Assembly: GCA_973895155.1 (NCBI GenBank)
Contig: OZ316894.1
Span: forward strand, 21,080,001-21,144,000
Length of the DNA stretch: 64,000 nucleotides
Direction: 5' to 3'
Source: Marsupella aquatica
Lineage: Eukaryota; Marchantiophyta
In this document: one piece after another, positions 48,516 through 60,200 of the stretch
How positions within the stretch are numbered: position 1 is the stretch's first letter
Layout: every line of letters starts with the position of its first letter
Translations under genes and position numbers: made by a program
The notes under the pieces: generated by a model
The model's input: only the letters and a program-made list of their open reading frames with translations
What the model was told of the DNA's origin: nothing
The model's database searches: none

Positions 48516-49144
48516 AACAGGGAAAGTGAGTGAAATTATACTCCCTACTACAGTATTTGCACACCACTCAGTCCCTGGAAGCTATCCATAAGGGCATTAC
48601 CTGGTTAATTGGGAGCAAATTTGCAAATCACTTACCTTGAAAACTAGCTTGGGAATGATACCTGGGTTTAGGTCCAAGCCATTGGCCACCATTGAATTTG
48701 CAGTGGGGGAAAATCTGCCCAAACTGTTGTAGAAAGTCTGTACAATTGACTATCCATAGTGCATTACTACATTAAACAGTTTTTAGTACTGTAGAGTTAG
48801 GGCCCTCATTCTAGTGCTACTCACCACCCTGGCAAAATTTGAAGAACCAGAAAATGTAGCTGGTACTTATCATAAGCCATTGCGGGACATACATGATACT
48901 GTAAATTTTGTATCATTATGCTGACCACTGAATGTCAAGTGTAGGAGACAATGGAACATTTTTGTTCACCTGACCACACACGATTTGAGAACCTTTGGCA
49001 TGCTTGTGCAGGTGGGTGGTTGCACTACACCGGAATCGCCACTGTCAACTACCATCATAGTTTGCCAGCATAATAATAAGACTGTAAGGGCTGTTCAACT
49101 TGGGTGGGTGAAGAGAAAGGCCACATAGCATTATAGCAAGGAAA

Positions 49145-49376
49145 GTCTTAGCATGACCCCTTTGGCATGAGCACCTGGACTTAAAGGGACCCTTGTGAGT
49201 AAGATGCCATCAAGACCTGGGCAAGATGGGAAGTCACAGGGTACTGTTAAGTCTTCATGAGTCTTAGCATGACCCCTTTGGCATGATCTCCTGGACTCAA
49301 CCAGACCCTTGTGAGTAAGATGCCATCAAGACCTGGGCAAGATGGGCAGTCACAGGCCCCTGTTTAAGTCTTCATG
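49145..49376 (+). repeat. Two 116-bp tandem copies
   Basis: gtcttagcatgacccctttg begins at 49145 and 49261, and the copies continue with gtgagtaagatgccatcaag and cctgggcaagatggg. Shortly after, at about 49393-49420, an inverted partial copy (gtccaggagatgccagaggg) could form a hairpin with the second unit. Confidence 0.75.
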
Positions 49377-49690
49377 GCATCTTGCTGGACTGTCCAGGAG
49401 ATGCCAGAGGGGTCCTGTTAAGTCTTTTCTTGGCCACAGAAACACCAAAGTTTGACAACCAAAGGTGCTCACGTGAACTTGCAATGAAATATACTAGTTT
49501 TTCATAGTAGTTGGTTCCTGGTCATTACACTCTGATTTCAACTTGTCCATAGGAGTCTTCAGAATTAACATTTGTTACTATGCAGACATTGCGATCACGT
49601 TGGTGTCACTTTTGGTTTCAAAAGAACCTATAAGTTCCAAAGTTTTTGCTCACTGTCTTAGGATTCTTAAGCTTGCATGGGATCTTTAGA

Positions 49691-49926
49691 ACATACATTT
49701 GAACTACCCTGACATGAACCTATAGTATACTCCCTTCTGTGAGTAATCATTAGAGGAGCTTTACAAGACTGAGCACAAGGACAAGTTTTCATTTGCTGGG
49801 ATTGAGATACATACATTTGAACTACCCTGACATGAACCTATAGTATTCTCCCTTCTGTGAGTAATCATTAGAGGAGCTTTACAAGACTGAGCACAAGGAC
49901 AAGTTTTCATTTGCTGGGATTGAGAT
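49691..49926 (+). repeat. Two nearly identical 118-bp tandem copies
   Basis: acatttgaactaccctgaca occurs at 49695 and 49813, and the copies are almost identical through tttgctgggattgagat. I count very few differences, so this is a recent duplication or a copying error during assembly. Confidence 0.8.
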
Positions 49927-50854
49927 GTCATCCCAACCATCAACTTAAGTTGGCTGACTCTAGACAACTTCTGGTGGCCATTTCAACATTGGTATGCCCT
50001 AACTACTCACTTCTACGAGTCACATGTTTTGCAATTAATGTTGTCTTCTAGTTGAGTGAACATTGACCGGGACCTGCTACAGCCGGTTCCTCTCCTTGAA
50101 TGAAAAAATTCTAAGTGTCACTAGATGCTAGTGAACCCCACTTTTTGGGGAGGATGTGTGTTAACTCTCGGGTGGAATCAAAAAGAATACTAATGTCACT
50201 AGAGACCTCTAGACCCCACTTTTGGGGGGATCTGTGTTGAAAAGGAAAACAGCACAGGCAAGATTCGAACCCGCGAGCCCCTTAGGGCTGCTCTTTTTGC
50301 CTTTTTTGGCCTGCTGGTTGCCCTCTCCGCAGGGTTCATGCAGAATAAATGGATTTTTTTTATAAAAAACAAGATTTAAAAAAAAAATTCAAACCCGCGC
50401 CCTCTCTCGTCACACTCTCACCCATCTTCCACCAAGACATGGCCTGCTGGATGTTACCAATGACGCTTTTGACGTATTTAACTGGATTCTATGCGCAGCT
50501 AACCTGCACTGATCGGCCACCGGCAGTGACCGCCTGCACAACGGACAACATTCCATTCGATTCCCGTGACTTATAGAAGGAAATCCCTAACTTGCATGGG
50601 AATTGGTGGATCCCAATGAGTAATGGCAGAATGGTGACCTGTACAATGTTTGTGTGTCCGTGGTCTCAGCTCTTATCTACAAGGTCTCTTGAAATTTATT
50701 AATTGCATCCCCCCCTTGTATGTCATAGACCTGGAAGCTCAAGTAACTGTCCACTCATTTTGGTTTGGGAAATGTTAAAGTGTGAGTTTGCTTGTTCTTG
50801 TAATCTTTGTCCGGTCCTCGTTCTTTTCTTCTTTTTCCCCCTTTGAATGGGTAA

Positions 50855-50965
50855 ATCTGTGAAACCCCACAGAGGGGGAAGAGTCAGCCACAATAGTTGA
50901 ACCCAAGACCTACCAGTCTCTACCCAAGTGAGCTACCACAAAGTCATGCCTCTTTGGGCTTGTCC
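50855..50965 (+). repeat. Dispersed repeat with relative at 29785-29890
   Basis: Shared landmarks are gtgaaaccccaca, gaac(c/a)c(a)agacct, a(g/c)tgagct(a)a and catgcctctttggg. It forms a possible left part of a larger element whose right part is at 51508-51745. Confidence 0.5.
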
Positions 50966-51507
50966 AGCCCTCCCTTGAACCGGTATTGTCTACTTGTCCC
51001 AATTACAACCTTTCCTGTATATTTGGGAATAATAGCCATACTATTTTTTACTACCACACCCCTAAATATAGCTCAAGTTTTCAGTTCCCACTGCTAGTAC
51101 TTCACTTCATTTAGGCAAAAAGATTGATTTTCATACAATGAGCATTTGGGAGTGCATTTTGGAAAATCCCAATGACAAAATTCCCAATGGAAAAATTGAA
51201 GCCCCATGGACCAACCTGTTTGGTCCATAATCATGAATCACATTTCACTATATTTGCTATAAATTGACTAGCCCAATGCTAGTGTTGTGTTATGGAGATT
51301 GCATAGTTATTGTTGTAGAAGTGTTGTGTGTGGAAGTCGAGTCATTACCGAAGGGTTCTCATCGTGTGTGCAAAGATTCTGCCAATGCCCTTGTGTCAGG
51401 CAAAAACAAATCTTTGAAAAATTATGCTTTCCCCAACTCTCCCGGCCCTCGGGGGTTTCACTTCCACAAAAATGGCACATCACGTGCGACGAAGTATAGG
51501 GTCGATT

Positions 51508-51745
51508 TATTGGTTTGAAGGGAAGACTTAAGAATTTTTGTAGAAGAACAATAGGGTCCTTTAAATTCAATTTTGAGACTTATGAGAACATTAGGGTATT
51601 TTTAACCAAAATTTTGGAATATTCCAAGAATATTCCAACTTTATAGGGGTTGAATTTATTTATTTTCTTACATTTTAGGGGGTCTGGGACCTAAAAACGT
51701 TGCAGGGGATGGGGAGACATCCATATAGTGAGACCCCTGAGTCCC
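51508..51745 (+). repeat. Dispersed repeat, best preserved copy
   Basis: This matches the reverse complement of 17701-17960, and a diverged version occurs at about 29900-30015. It contains two ggaatattcca motifs within 20 bases and ends near catccatatagtgagacc. No reading frame is present. Confidence 0.65.
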
Positions 51746-54700
51746 GGCCTCCCCCTTTGTTCCCTTGTCCCTCTCCCCTCCCCTCCTCTCCCCTTAAATT
51801 GTCCATCCCCCCTTCAACAAATTCAGCTGGAGCATGTTAGAATTGCAAGGGGGTGGAAGAATGAGATTGTACAATAGTCATCACTATGAGGAAAGTACCA
51901 GTAGGTTAGTCAGGGTAACCTGCTAGATGTGTTCACCCATCTCTTGGGCTGGTCCTGATGTGGCTCACTTTGCGGTAGTTGTTGAGGGTCTCATGGCTCG
52001 ACTGGTGCCTTTGGCTCCTGAAAGTGTGGGAGTGCTAGCCCCTCTCTGCCCTCCCTAGTTGCCTTGCTCGCCTTTGCGCTTCTGTGCTTGAGCAATTTTT
52101 GCCCCCTTGCTTGCTTATTTAAAAAATAATGAAATTCCATGAAGTGGGGTCCAAGAGACTGCCTTGTTGTTTGTGGGGCATCAACATCCCCACAGTCTAC
52201 CACTTCGTAGCTTTGATTGCAAATTATGGACTTTATCATTTTCAGCAATTTTAGTTGAATTTGTTATCATTTTCCCCGGCAATTTGGGGTTTGGCGGTTT
52301 TGCCTTTGTCTTTGTCTAGGTGTAGCATGTGGATTTTTTTCCGGGGTTTTTTCCACAAGTTAACAATAGGAATAAGTAACGTATGTGCTTTTGTCCTTCT
52401 ATGTGTATGCATAATTCTAACGCCTTTTTATATGGAAGAAACTGTACACTTTTGTAGCCACAGTCCTATGAAAATGGCTATGGTATAATTGTAAAGTTTT
52501 TCCAAGTTTGCCGGGTGGAAATACCTATATTTTATTCTCAATCTTTGGTTCCTAGGCAACTAAACATGAGGACAGTGGCCCGATAGTACAAAGGCACTAG
52601 TACAATTGTTCACAATTAAGTCTATGCAAGATTAAAAGAAAGAAAAACTCTAAGTCTATAGTGTAGTGAAGTGAGGTGCCAGAATTGTCAGCCAGAAATA
52701 TATGTGCTACCCTTGTCTCATTGTGGATATAAATTGAGCAACCCCCTTTGTACCTTATCACGCAGGCCTCAATGTCATCTAGTGGCACTTCAAGCCAAAC
52801 ATTTCCAACAACCAGCAGGATGAGCTTGCAGTCAAGCTCAACTATTGTCTTGAGAGGCAAGAGGCTTCGTCAAAAAGTAATGGAGTTGATCATGTTCTTC
52901 TGTTGGGCCATTGTTGAGGGTTGAATGGGAGAAATATATTACATATAAAATGTTAATCAAACCTAAACTTGCAATATGTAATTTTGTCTTTTATTCGATT
53001 GGTTTGATTGAGGGTCGCCGGAAAGTTTTAGGAATATTATTTTTTCTCAAATTTATTTAGTAAGTAGGCCCCAATCTAGGTAATAACGTTAAAAATCTCA
53101 GCCAAATGAGGGGCTTGAGACAACAACACCCGCAACAACATTATGGCTAAAAAACTTTGTTGATGCATCTTAAGATGTTGACATACCCCAGGAGCAGAAA
53201 AAGAACATCATGAAAACACCAAAAGAACAACTGACTAACTTAAAGTACCATTGGTTTAGAATGCACACTGTCATCGTAATTATCAACATTTGATGTCAAT
53301 CATCAATTTAAGAAATCCAATGACATGCATATTTTCTTGTGAAAGTTGTGCACTGTGATCCACAGTTGTCTTTGTGAATGCATTGATCAATTAGATCAAA
53401 TGGCTAGATAGTTGTTGAATATAAACAAATTATTGATCATAATTTAAAGAGAAAATAAAATGGTGACAATAGGTTACAAGTTGGCCAACCTCTCTTTGTT
53501 ATTTGGCATGTTAATTTTGAATTTCTTCTGTACTTATTGTTCCCAGGTCTCATTGTGTTTGTTGGCATCAGTGTTCTAGTAGTCCTTTGGGCTTTATCTA
53601 GGGCTATGCCCCTATTCTCAGGCATTACCTTACACTTCATTTCCTTCCTGAGTCCTAAGTGGAAGGTAAAGGCCTTCCTTGAGGGCATTGTCCCAAATGA
53701 AAGCACAAGGTTTTTCAGCCCAAATAAGAGATTTCTAATTTGGGAGAATGCTCAGGATAGAGGGATGTCATCAACTTAGTCATTCGGATGTTTTATTTTG
53801 TATGTTTTGTATTTTGTGTGTTGAACACAACTTGTGAATGGCATTCTAACAATTGAAGAATCTAACAATTGAAGAATGCATAGGATCAAAATTTTGTTAC
53901 ATGAATGGTTCTCTGATAACAAGGCCCTAAAAATCTGGAGGGCTAAATATTGATGATTGAATGAGCTGCCTTCCCGCACAAAGTCTTGTAGCTATCACAA
54001 GCTATTGCTTAATGCTCTCTATCTGCTGTTGCAATGTCCTTCCATTGTGAGCAAATTGTGCACCACCATTCACATACAAGTCTTGAATCTACCTGCTCCA
54101 GTTATAAATGGAACACTATTATTGTAGATGTTCAAGAGCCAAGACATGTACAAAATGGACTATCTTGCAGGCGGGCAGCATCTATGACTGAGACCTGATG
54201 CGCCTGCCTGTTTTCATATAGGCTAGAGAGTGACCTCCTAGTTTTGTCAGTCTTAAGTCTTTTGTATGCAAAGGGCTTTGGTGAAACCCCCTCTTGGAAC
54301 ATTGGTTGACTCAAGAAGCTTTGACTCTACAGCTCACTTGCCGTAGTGCAGACTGCTACCATTGGCCCACTAATGTAGAGAAATCTATGCACTTATATGG
54401 ATTTGAGCATCATAGGTAGCATTCGGAAATAGACACTCTCATGTCTTCATCTTCTGTAGTTGATTGGCAGGGTATGAGATTGGACAACAATGAGTGGCTC
54501 TACCCAATTGGCAATTGATAAATGAGTTTTCATGTGACTTTTGTGAAAAATATGTCAAGCATACTCTAAACTTTATGGAGAACATAAGGGTGGCTTTACA
54601 GAACTTTGGGGCAACAGTTCCTTTTATTCTAAGTGAGATGTGATCTTAGCCATTCATACAAGGGAATAGGCCACACTTCACTTTACATGAACTTGGGGGC

Positions 54701-55846
54701 ACAATCAAGCAAACCATTACCAACCTACTGTAGTCATCTATTAGTGTGCCCCTTTTTTTTGCTCATGTATGCATGCTTTTTTGTCAAAACTTTAGACCTC
54801 CTCCCCAGACGGTCTTAAAAACTGGGGCAAAGGGGTGCTTCTTTTCAGGGATGGCACACATTTAGGCTCAAGCATTTTAACTTTGGTGTAAAGAAGCATG
54901 GATGGAGAGACACTAACCTGCACCCCTCCATCGTGTAAAGCCCCCCCCAAATTTAGGTATATGATGTGATGGAAGGTAATCACACATGAAAATGTGGTGT
55001 GCACTCACTGAAGATAAGGATATTTATCATGGTATGGAGTGATGTAGTATACACTATATGTCATATCTTGATGTGGAGTTACAGGACCCATCGAAGACAA
55101 TGGAAGCGAGCATGAAATTGAGGATACGATCTGATATGATCTGATTGAAGAGAATCAACTCAATAAAGGGAGAAGAACATAAAACTAACGATATGATGTG
55201 ATCGAAGAGAAGGTAGTCTTGTACTCGAAACGACGCTTGTCTCTCGAGTAGTGGCGAAGGACTGTCCTATACTGCCGTCATCATTAATGAAACGCCGTAA
55301 TTCAAGATGACAGACATCAGCTCATCACCTGCTGTTCAATAGGTGTTCACTGGATTATTCCTCCGCCGTCACTAGTGTGTAACGTCGTCTTCATTCTGTA
55401 CATTGGGGGATGCAACAATGTACAGCACCGTGAGCGAAGATGAAACTGACCGCCACTCGCACGACCCATTAACTAGCACAGGGCTCGTGAAAGTGTGAAA
55501 CTATTCAGCATTTTCAAGGCTCGATCAAACTCATGCAATTCATCAAAGATTTCAAGACTCCCTGTGTCCAACATTTCATTTTAGCTGCTTAGACTCGTTC
55601 TTTTTATTTACACGATCAATCGAAGCGTATGATGTCCTTGCACTCAGCAATGCTGTAGCTGTTTGTCGCCCTTGAGGAATTGGACAGAATGTCCTGAGTG
55701 ATCGCACCCGGCCCATTCTATTTTCTCCGCAGGTCGAACGGATTTCGGGGAGTTTAGTGGCAGTTGGATTCATTTCCACATTGCAGACGTTTTTCCCTCC
55801 AATCTCCAAATATTCGCTGTGTTCGTTCGTGGTGATCTAGAGCAGA

Positions 55847-56815
55847 ATGGACTCCGACGATGACATGGAGCTTGATGAAATAGCGGAGATGGTCGGGTTC
55901 GAGACAACTGCCCTCGCAGCACTGAGAGCTGGCGATCCCGACAAAGCTGTCTATAACGCTGATGGGACTTTACGGTGTCCATACTGCAGTCCGGCGAAGA
56001 AGAAGCAGTCTTACGCGTATCGGGACCTTCTGCAGCATGCCACAGCGGTGGCCGTCGGGATCCGAGGGCCGAAAGCAGCTGGGACGCACAGCGCCCTCAA
56101 GCTATACCTCGAATCTGATTTGGTTTTTCTGGCGCCTCCGCCGTTGGAACGTCCTCCACAAGCACCGTGTGACGAGGTGCTTCCTCGGACAAGGGATGCT
56201 GGGAGCAAACTGGTCTGCCCTTGGTCAGTCGTCATCTACAAGAGCGCCAACGTTGGTCAGCAAACAGGTGAGCAAGACGGGCAGACTTATTACATTGGAA
56301 AGAACGAGATCAAAACCCATTTCGGGGAATTCAAGCCGGATAAGGTTCATGTTGTGTGGGGCCCAAGAGGGCACCTGGGATTCAGCATCCTCGAGTTTGG
56401 GAGAGGCTTCGACGGTCTCAACGATGCCCTGGCGTTAGAAAAGCACTTCGTGGACGACGGGCATGGTCGAAAGGATTTTGAGAGGAACTGGGCGTCTGGC
56501 AATCTGGCACAAGGTTTTTATGGGTGGCTTGCCCGGGAGGAGGATCTCAAAGGGCCACCGGGATCACAAGATGAGGCCGTTGCCAAGTATCTCAAGGCTT
56601 TCAGCGACTTGAAGGACATTGGGATGGTGGGGGCCGAAATGAAGAGGATTCATGGGTTGCAGGTGACAAAACTTGCCGAGTCTTTGGCAGAGAAAGAGTC
56701 CCTGATTGCCAAGATTGAGCTTGAACTGATACAGACGAGAGCAGAAGCAGACAGGTTGCAGTTCCAGGGATGGGCCCGTAAACTTGGTAAAACTTTCTCG
56801 TTCGGTTCAAATTAG
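55847..56815 (+). CDS. zf-XS/XS domain RNA-silencing protein (SGS3/IDN2-FDM-like)
   Basis: XS proteins bind double-stranded RNA and act in plant RNA silencing: SGS3 in trans-acting siRNA formation, IDN2/FDM in RNA-directed DNA methylation. This intronless gene encodes 322 residues from ATG 55847 to TAG. Residues 44-70 are a zf-XS finger (C44-x2-C47, then H64 in LLQHA). Residues 122-232 are the XS domain (CPWSVVIY, HVVWGPRGHLGFSILEF, FERNW, QGFYGWLAREED). Residues about 262-305 form a predicted short coiled coil, which ends the protein. The XH domain of IDN2/FDM is absent and the coiled coil is short for SGS3, so it may be a shortened paralogue. The finger and XS core look intact. The lack of introns would fit a retrocopy, but I see no poly(A) scar. 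It stands alone on the plus strand. Confidence 0.9.
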   Translation: MDSDDDMELDEIAEMVGFETTALAALRAGDPDKAVYNADGTLRCPYCSPAKKKQSYAYRDLLQHATAVAVGIRGPKAAGTHSALKLYLESDLVFLAPPPLERPPQAPCDEVLPRTRDAGSKLVCPWSVVIYKSANVGQQTGEQDGQTYYIGKNEIKTHFGEFKPDKVHVVWGPRGHLGFSILEFGRGFDGLNDALALEKHFVDDGHGRKDFERNWASGNLAQGFYGWLAREEDLKGPPGSQDEAVAKYLKAFSDLKDIGMVGAEMKRIHGLQVTKLAESLAEKESLIAKIELELIQTRAEADRLQFQGWARKLGKTFSFGSN

Positions 56816-59192
56816 CCATTCACATACTTGTCTTCCTGAATCACTGGTCGTTTTTCCCTCTTGAAACATTCCAATTGGGATCGTGTTTGTAATGCCTCTG
56901 CTCTCAAAAAGTACCTTAGTTTTACATTCTAGTGTAAGGCCTCTTGAATCCTATTCAATCCCTGCTGATTAGGAAATAGTTACCTTTCAAGCTCTACAGT
57001 ACTGGATGAGGCAATTTTCTAAGCCATTGTGGTGGGGCTATGGCAGGCACGTGGACAGGGTGCCAGATACTTTGACCTGGCAGTCGTTTGCTAGAAATGA
57101 TTCTCGACATGGAGACAGTCAAACATTTTTTTGGAGGAGTGCAGAGCTTTTTTCTTTGCTTTGCCTTACAATCGAATTGCTATTCGCAAAGAAAGATAGA
57201 GTAGTGCAGAGCTTTTACTCAGGACGCTGATTTCATCATTGTTTTGCTATCGGGATCGATGCGGCAAATTATCGTCGTGCATGAAAAGACTACAGTTCGA
57301 TGCTTGGTACAAAGATGATCTCGAGGCTTTTGGAATCAGAACTCCTGTTCTCACGGTCCCCCTCTAATCATTCCAACCGTGATGGAAGTTTCAATCTCCT
57401 GAAAAGATAAACCAAAACAGCATCTTGGAGGCTTTTCCTCATTCCTTTTATATGATTACTGGCTTCTTGCCCTCGCACCCAACCCCTCCCCCCCCCTAAA
57501 AAACCCACAATTGACAAGATGATGGATGGACAATGTTTGGATGAATTGGCACAACCCTGTCCGCAAACAAGAAGCTATGATGGACTTTTGCTCTACAACA
57601 AGGTAAGATGGAAGGTCACTATTGTATTGTTGTCCAAACATGAATCCAGTAAAAAATACATTCACTACACGAAAATCTTATACCCTTAGAGCACTCTCAT
57701 TCCAGCACAAAGGTGGTACGAGTTAATAAAATAAGTAGCTCTAGGAACGGAGCAAGACCTCACTTATTTGATTTAGTGGCTGTACACTGGACTTAATGAA
57801 ACGGCATTGGGAAAGGAGGAGATATATGCTTGATGGGTCCCCTGCCCCATGAATTCCTCACGGACAGGTTATGGAGTTGCACTCCAGGCAGACTGATGGG
57901 GTTTTTACGTTATCATGGATCCACTCCTGGGAACCTTGCCGGAACCCGAGCACTGGCCGGTCTTATAGGAGTGTGCTACTCTCATTGTAGTTTCTAAATT
58001 GCTTGTTTAGTTGCCCTTTCTGGGGTTCAGGTCCTCACCTGGTACCGGTTATCACGGATCCACTCCTGAGAACTTTGTCGAAACCCGAGCACTGGCCGGT
58101 TTTACAGGAGTGTGCTATTCTCATTGTAGTTTCTAAATTGCTTGTTTAGTTGCCCTTGCTGGGGTTCAGGTCCTCCCCCGTGTTTAGCACATTGACCATT
58201 TGGTCCTGTGGACTGGTGTCCTTTTTTGTGCCCCCCATTTTGTATGTTGGCTATTTGAATGGAATTCATTGGTTCTTTCGAGGCAAAAATAAATTTCAAT
58301 GTGTACCCCACTTTTGCAGATCTCCTGGAGGAGTATTTGAATCCTCCACCTATGGGTCCCCACTTTGAGACCTATCACTATGCTAGAGCCTACTCATTGA
58401 AAGTATTTGGGACATTCTGGGTACTTAGCCTAAACTTTGGACAGCAGCCAGTGGGTACTGAGAATGACTATTCAGGGACCTGTAGGCCTGGATCTCTGAG
58501 ACAGCTCAACCACCTTGCTGTGGCTCCGTGGAATTGAAATTCCTATGTGTTGGCTATGTGTTGGCTTGAGTTGTGTACCTAGTCACCCAAAGTCTTCATC
58601 AAACCTAGTACTATTTCCTTAATACTCTTGGTGCCCAAGTGTCTCCAGGACATGCCACGGGCAAGTAACTTGGTGCTTCTATCACTGCTAGTGACAACTC
58701 TCATATGAAGTCACACTCGCTCCTTAGCATGATCGTCATTCAACGACCCTTATTGCCTACACAAGCAAACTAACCCTATCAATAAGTAACCCACCTTGAT
58801 CTCGGATCCTAAGATCATTGTCTTGTCTCAGCCATAAGAGAGCTCCAAAAAGGGCCAAATGACCCATATTACTCTTTATTCCCCGGCCGGTCCCAAATTC
58901 TCCCGAACCCTTTCCCGACCCGATCCCGGGCTCCCTCGATTTAGCGAGGCAGTCGCCCAGTTCGGGGTCGGGAACGGGCCGGCGGTTCCGACCTGGTGTG
59001 ATGGATGACAGGGTCCAGACCCCTCATTTGCCCGTCAAAGCCAAACCTGGCCCATACCAGTCAAGGCCAAACCTGGCCCATATTGGTTGGAGATCTTTAA
59101 TTAAACCTTCCCCTCACTTCTCCCCGCTTCCTTTCCTTTTTGGATGTTGCTTGAAGCGCAAACTTCTCTCTCATGCGATGCCGTCCCCGCCA
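56816..59192. other. Intergenic, with one tandem duplication
   Basis: No further gene is seen. The first few hundred bases should be 3' untranslated sequence of the XS gene. A 139-bp duplication lies at 57911-58180. GC-rich sequence with C- and G-runs (about 58880-58990) precedes the eIF1 promoter. Confidence 0.5.
57911..58180 (+). repeat. Two 139-bp tandem copies
   Basis: tatcatggatccactcctgg at 57911 and tatcacggatccactcctga at 58050 begin the two copies. Both continue with cccgagcactggccggt, ggagtgtgct and gtttctaaattgcttgttta. Similarity is high. Confidence 0.75.
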
Positions 59193-59318
59193 CTAACTTT
59201 TTCTTACCAAGTCGCTTCTACTCTAATTTTTCCTCTAACTTTTTCTTCCCAAGTCGCTTCTTCTCTAATTTTCCCTCTAACTTTTTCTTCCCAAGTCGCT
59301 TCTACTCTAATTTTTCGT
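59193..59318 (+). repeat. Three 42-bp tandem copies in the eIF1 promoter
   Basis: ctaactttttcttcccaagt-type units start at 59193, 59235 and 59277, exactly 42 bases apart, and differ at only a few positions (for example ttacc versus ttccc). They lie about 160-285 bases upstream of the TATA box. They could alter promoter strength by multiplying a pyrimidine-rich element; that is inference. Confidence 0.8.
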
Positions 59319-59477
59319 CCAGGACCGTATCTTTCCGCGCAAGAATATCGAGCCTGCGCGTGCCACCTCTCACTTGCTGTCGTGGGTGGTCCAGCAGCTT
59401 CTCCCTCTCCGACTCGGCGTGCACTACCGTGACCAGCTTCCGTCTTGGTGTCGGCGGCGTTCCCTGCTCGCTTCACG

Positions 59478-59485
59478 TATAAAAA
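59478..59485 (+). promoter_or_regulatory. TATA box of eIF1
   Basis: tataaaaa lies 270 bases before the eIF1 start codon, in a region expected for a promoter. Transcription would begin near 59510, giving a leader of about 240 bases that includes a purine-rich tract; an intron in the leader cannot be excluded. Confidence 0.55.
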
Positions 59486-59747
59486 GAGAGCAGCAGATCT
59501 CCAGAGGAAGTTTGTTTTCAATCTCGTATCGTGGTAGTTTGTGGGTTGTTTGCCTGATCAGAGGAGCTCGAGGTTTTCTGGGCGTTTGTTTTTTCGTCGG
59601 CAGGAGGAAGCGGAGTTTGTAGCAGCAGATTTTGGAGCGGTGCAAGGAGGAGGAAGGAAAGTATCGGAGCAGGTTGTGAAGGAGTCGAGGATTCGGGAGG
59701 AGTATCTGGAACAGACGTCGGTCTCTCGTTCGGAAGAGTTGAGGTTC

Positions 59748-60089
59748 ATGTCACTCGTGGACATCCAGCTCCCTAGCGCGTTCGATCCGTTTGCCGAGGC
59801 GAATGCTGACGATTCGGGGGCTGGGAGCAAGGATTATGTCCATGTGCGGGTCCAGCAGCGAAACGGAAGGAAGAGCTTGACCACCGTGCAGGGGTTGAAG
59901 AAGGAGTATAACCACCACAAAATTCTGAAGGACTTCAAGAAGGAGTTCTGCTGCAACGGGACGGTCATGCCTGATCCCGAGCTGGGGCAGGTGATTCAAC
60001 TCCAGGGCGACCAGCGGAAGAATGTGTCACACTTCCTGGCCCAGGCCGGTCTCGTGAAGAAGGATCATATCAAAATTCACGGGTTTTGA
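59748..60089 (+). CDS. SUI1: Translation initiation factor eIF1 (SUI1)
   Basis: eIF1 binds the 40S ribosomal subunit next to the P site and keeps start-codon selection accurate. The frame from ATG 59748 to TGA is 113 residues, the normal plant length, and continues the longer open frame without a stop, so I chose the ATG giving MSLVDIQLP. A variable tail of about 27 residues precedes the SUI1 fold, which has VHVRVQQRNGRKSLTTVQGL, KKEFCCNGTV, GQVIQLQGDQRKNV and ends KIHGF. All hallmark segments are present. The coding region is uninterrupted. The gene has its own TATA box and downstream poly(A) signal and no coregulated neighbour. Confidence 0.97.
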   Translation: MSLVDIQLPSAFDPFAEANADDSGAGSKDYVHVRVQQRNGRKSLTTVQGLKKEYNHHKILKDFKKEFCCNGTVMPDPELGQVIQLQGDQRKNVSHFLAQAGLVKKDHIKIHGF

Positions 60090-60194
60090 GCCCGATTTGA
60101 TCTGCTGTGTTGGTTATTGGCATCTTGGTTGTCGACAGCGGGTTGAGTCCCCGTCGACATAGGATGAACAAAGATGTTGGGATTATGGAGCTAG

Positions 60195-60200
60195 AATAAA
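60195..60200 (+). terminator. Candidate poly(A) signal of eIF1
   Basis: aataaa stands 105 bases after the eIF1 stop codon, at the usual distance for plant 3' ends. Supported by position only. Confidence 0.45.

Larger units (their letters stand above)
46475..55846. other. Repeat-rich intergenic stretch
   Basis: The left end should be the promoter of the DUF7796-like gene and the right end the promoter of the XS gene. Between them I see several tandem duplications (47744-47943, 48408-48515, 49145-49376, 49691-49926) and dispersed repeats (50855-50965, 51508-51745) but no supportable gene. A minus-strand frame at 52248-51991 (ARGQKLLKHRSAKASKATRE) reads protein-like but is unassigned. Confidence 0.45.

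Noticed and set aside
50255-50290. tRNA-like T-arm (minus strand, ggttcgaatc)
   Set aside because: A possible T-stem and loop is present, but no anticodon arm, D-arm or acceptor stem could be found; at most a tRNA-derived relic.
51991-52248. Minus-strand frame rich in Ala/Lys/Arg/Glu
   Set aside because: Considered as a retroelement capsid fragment, but no zinc knuckle, protease or polymerase motif lies nearby.
53537-53779. Hydrophobic plus-strand frame
   Set aside because: Starts after an ag and looks membrane-like at first, but shows no family match and no further exon.
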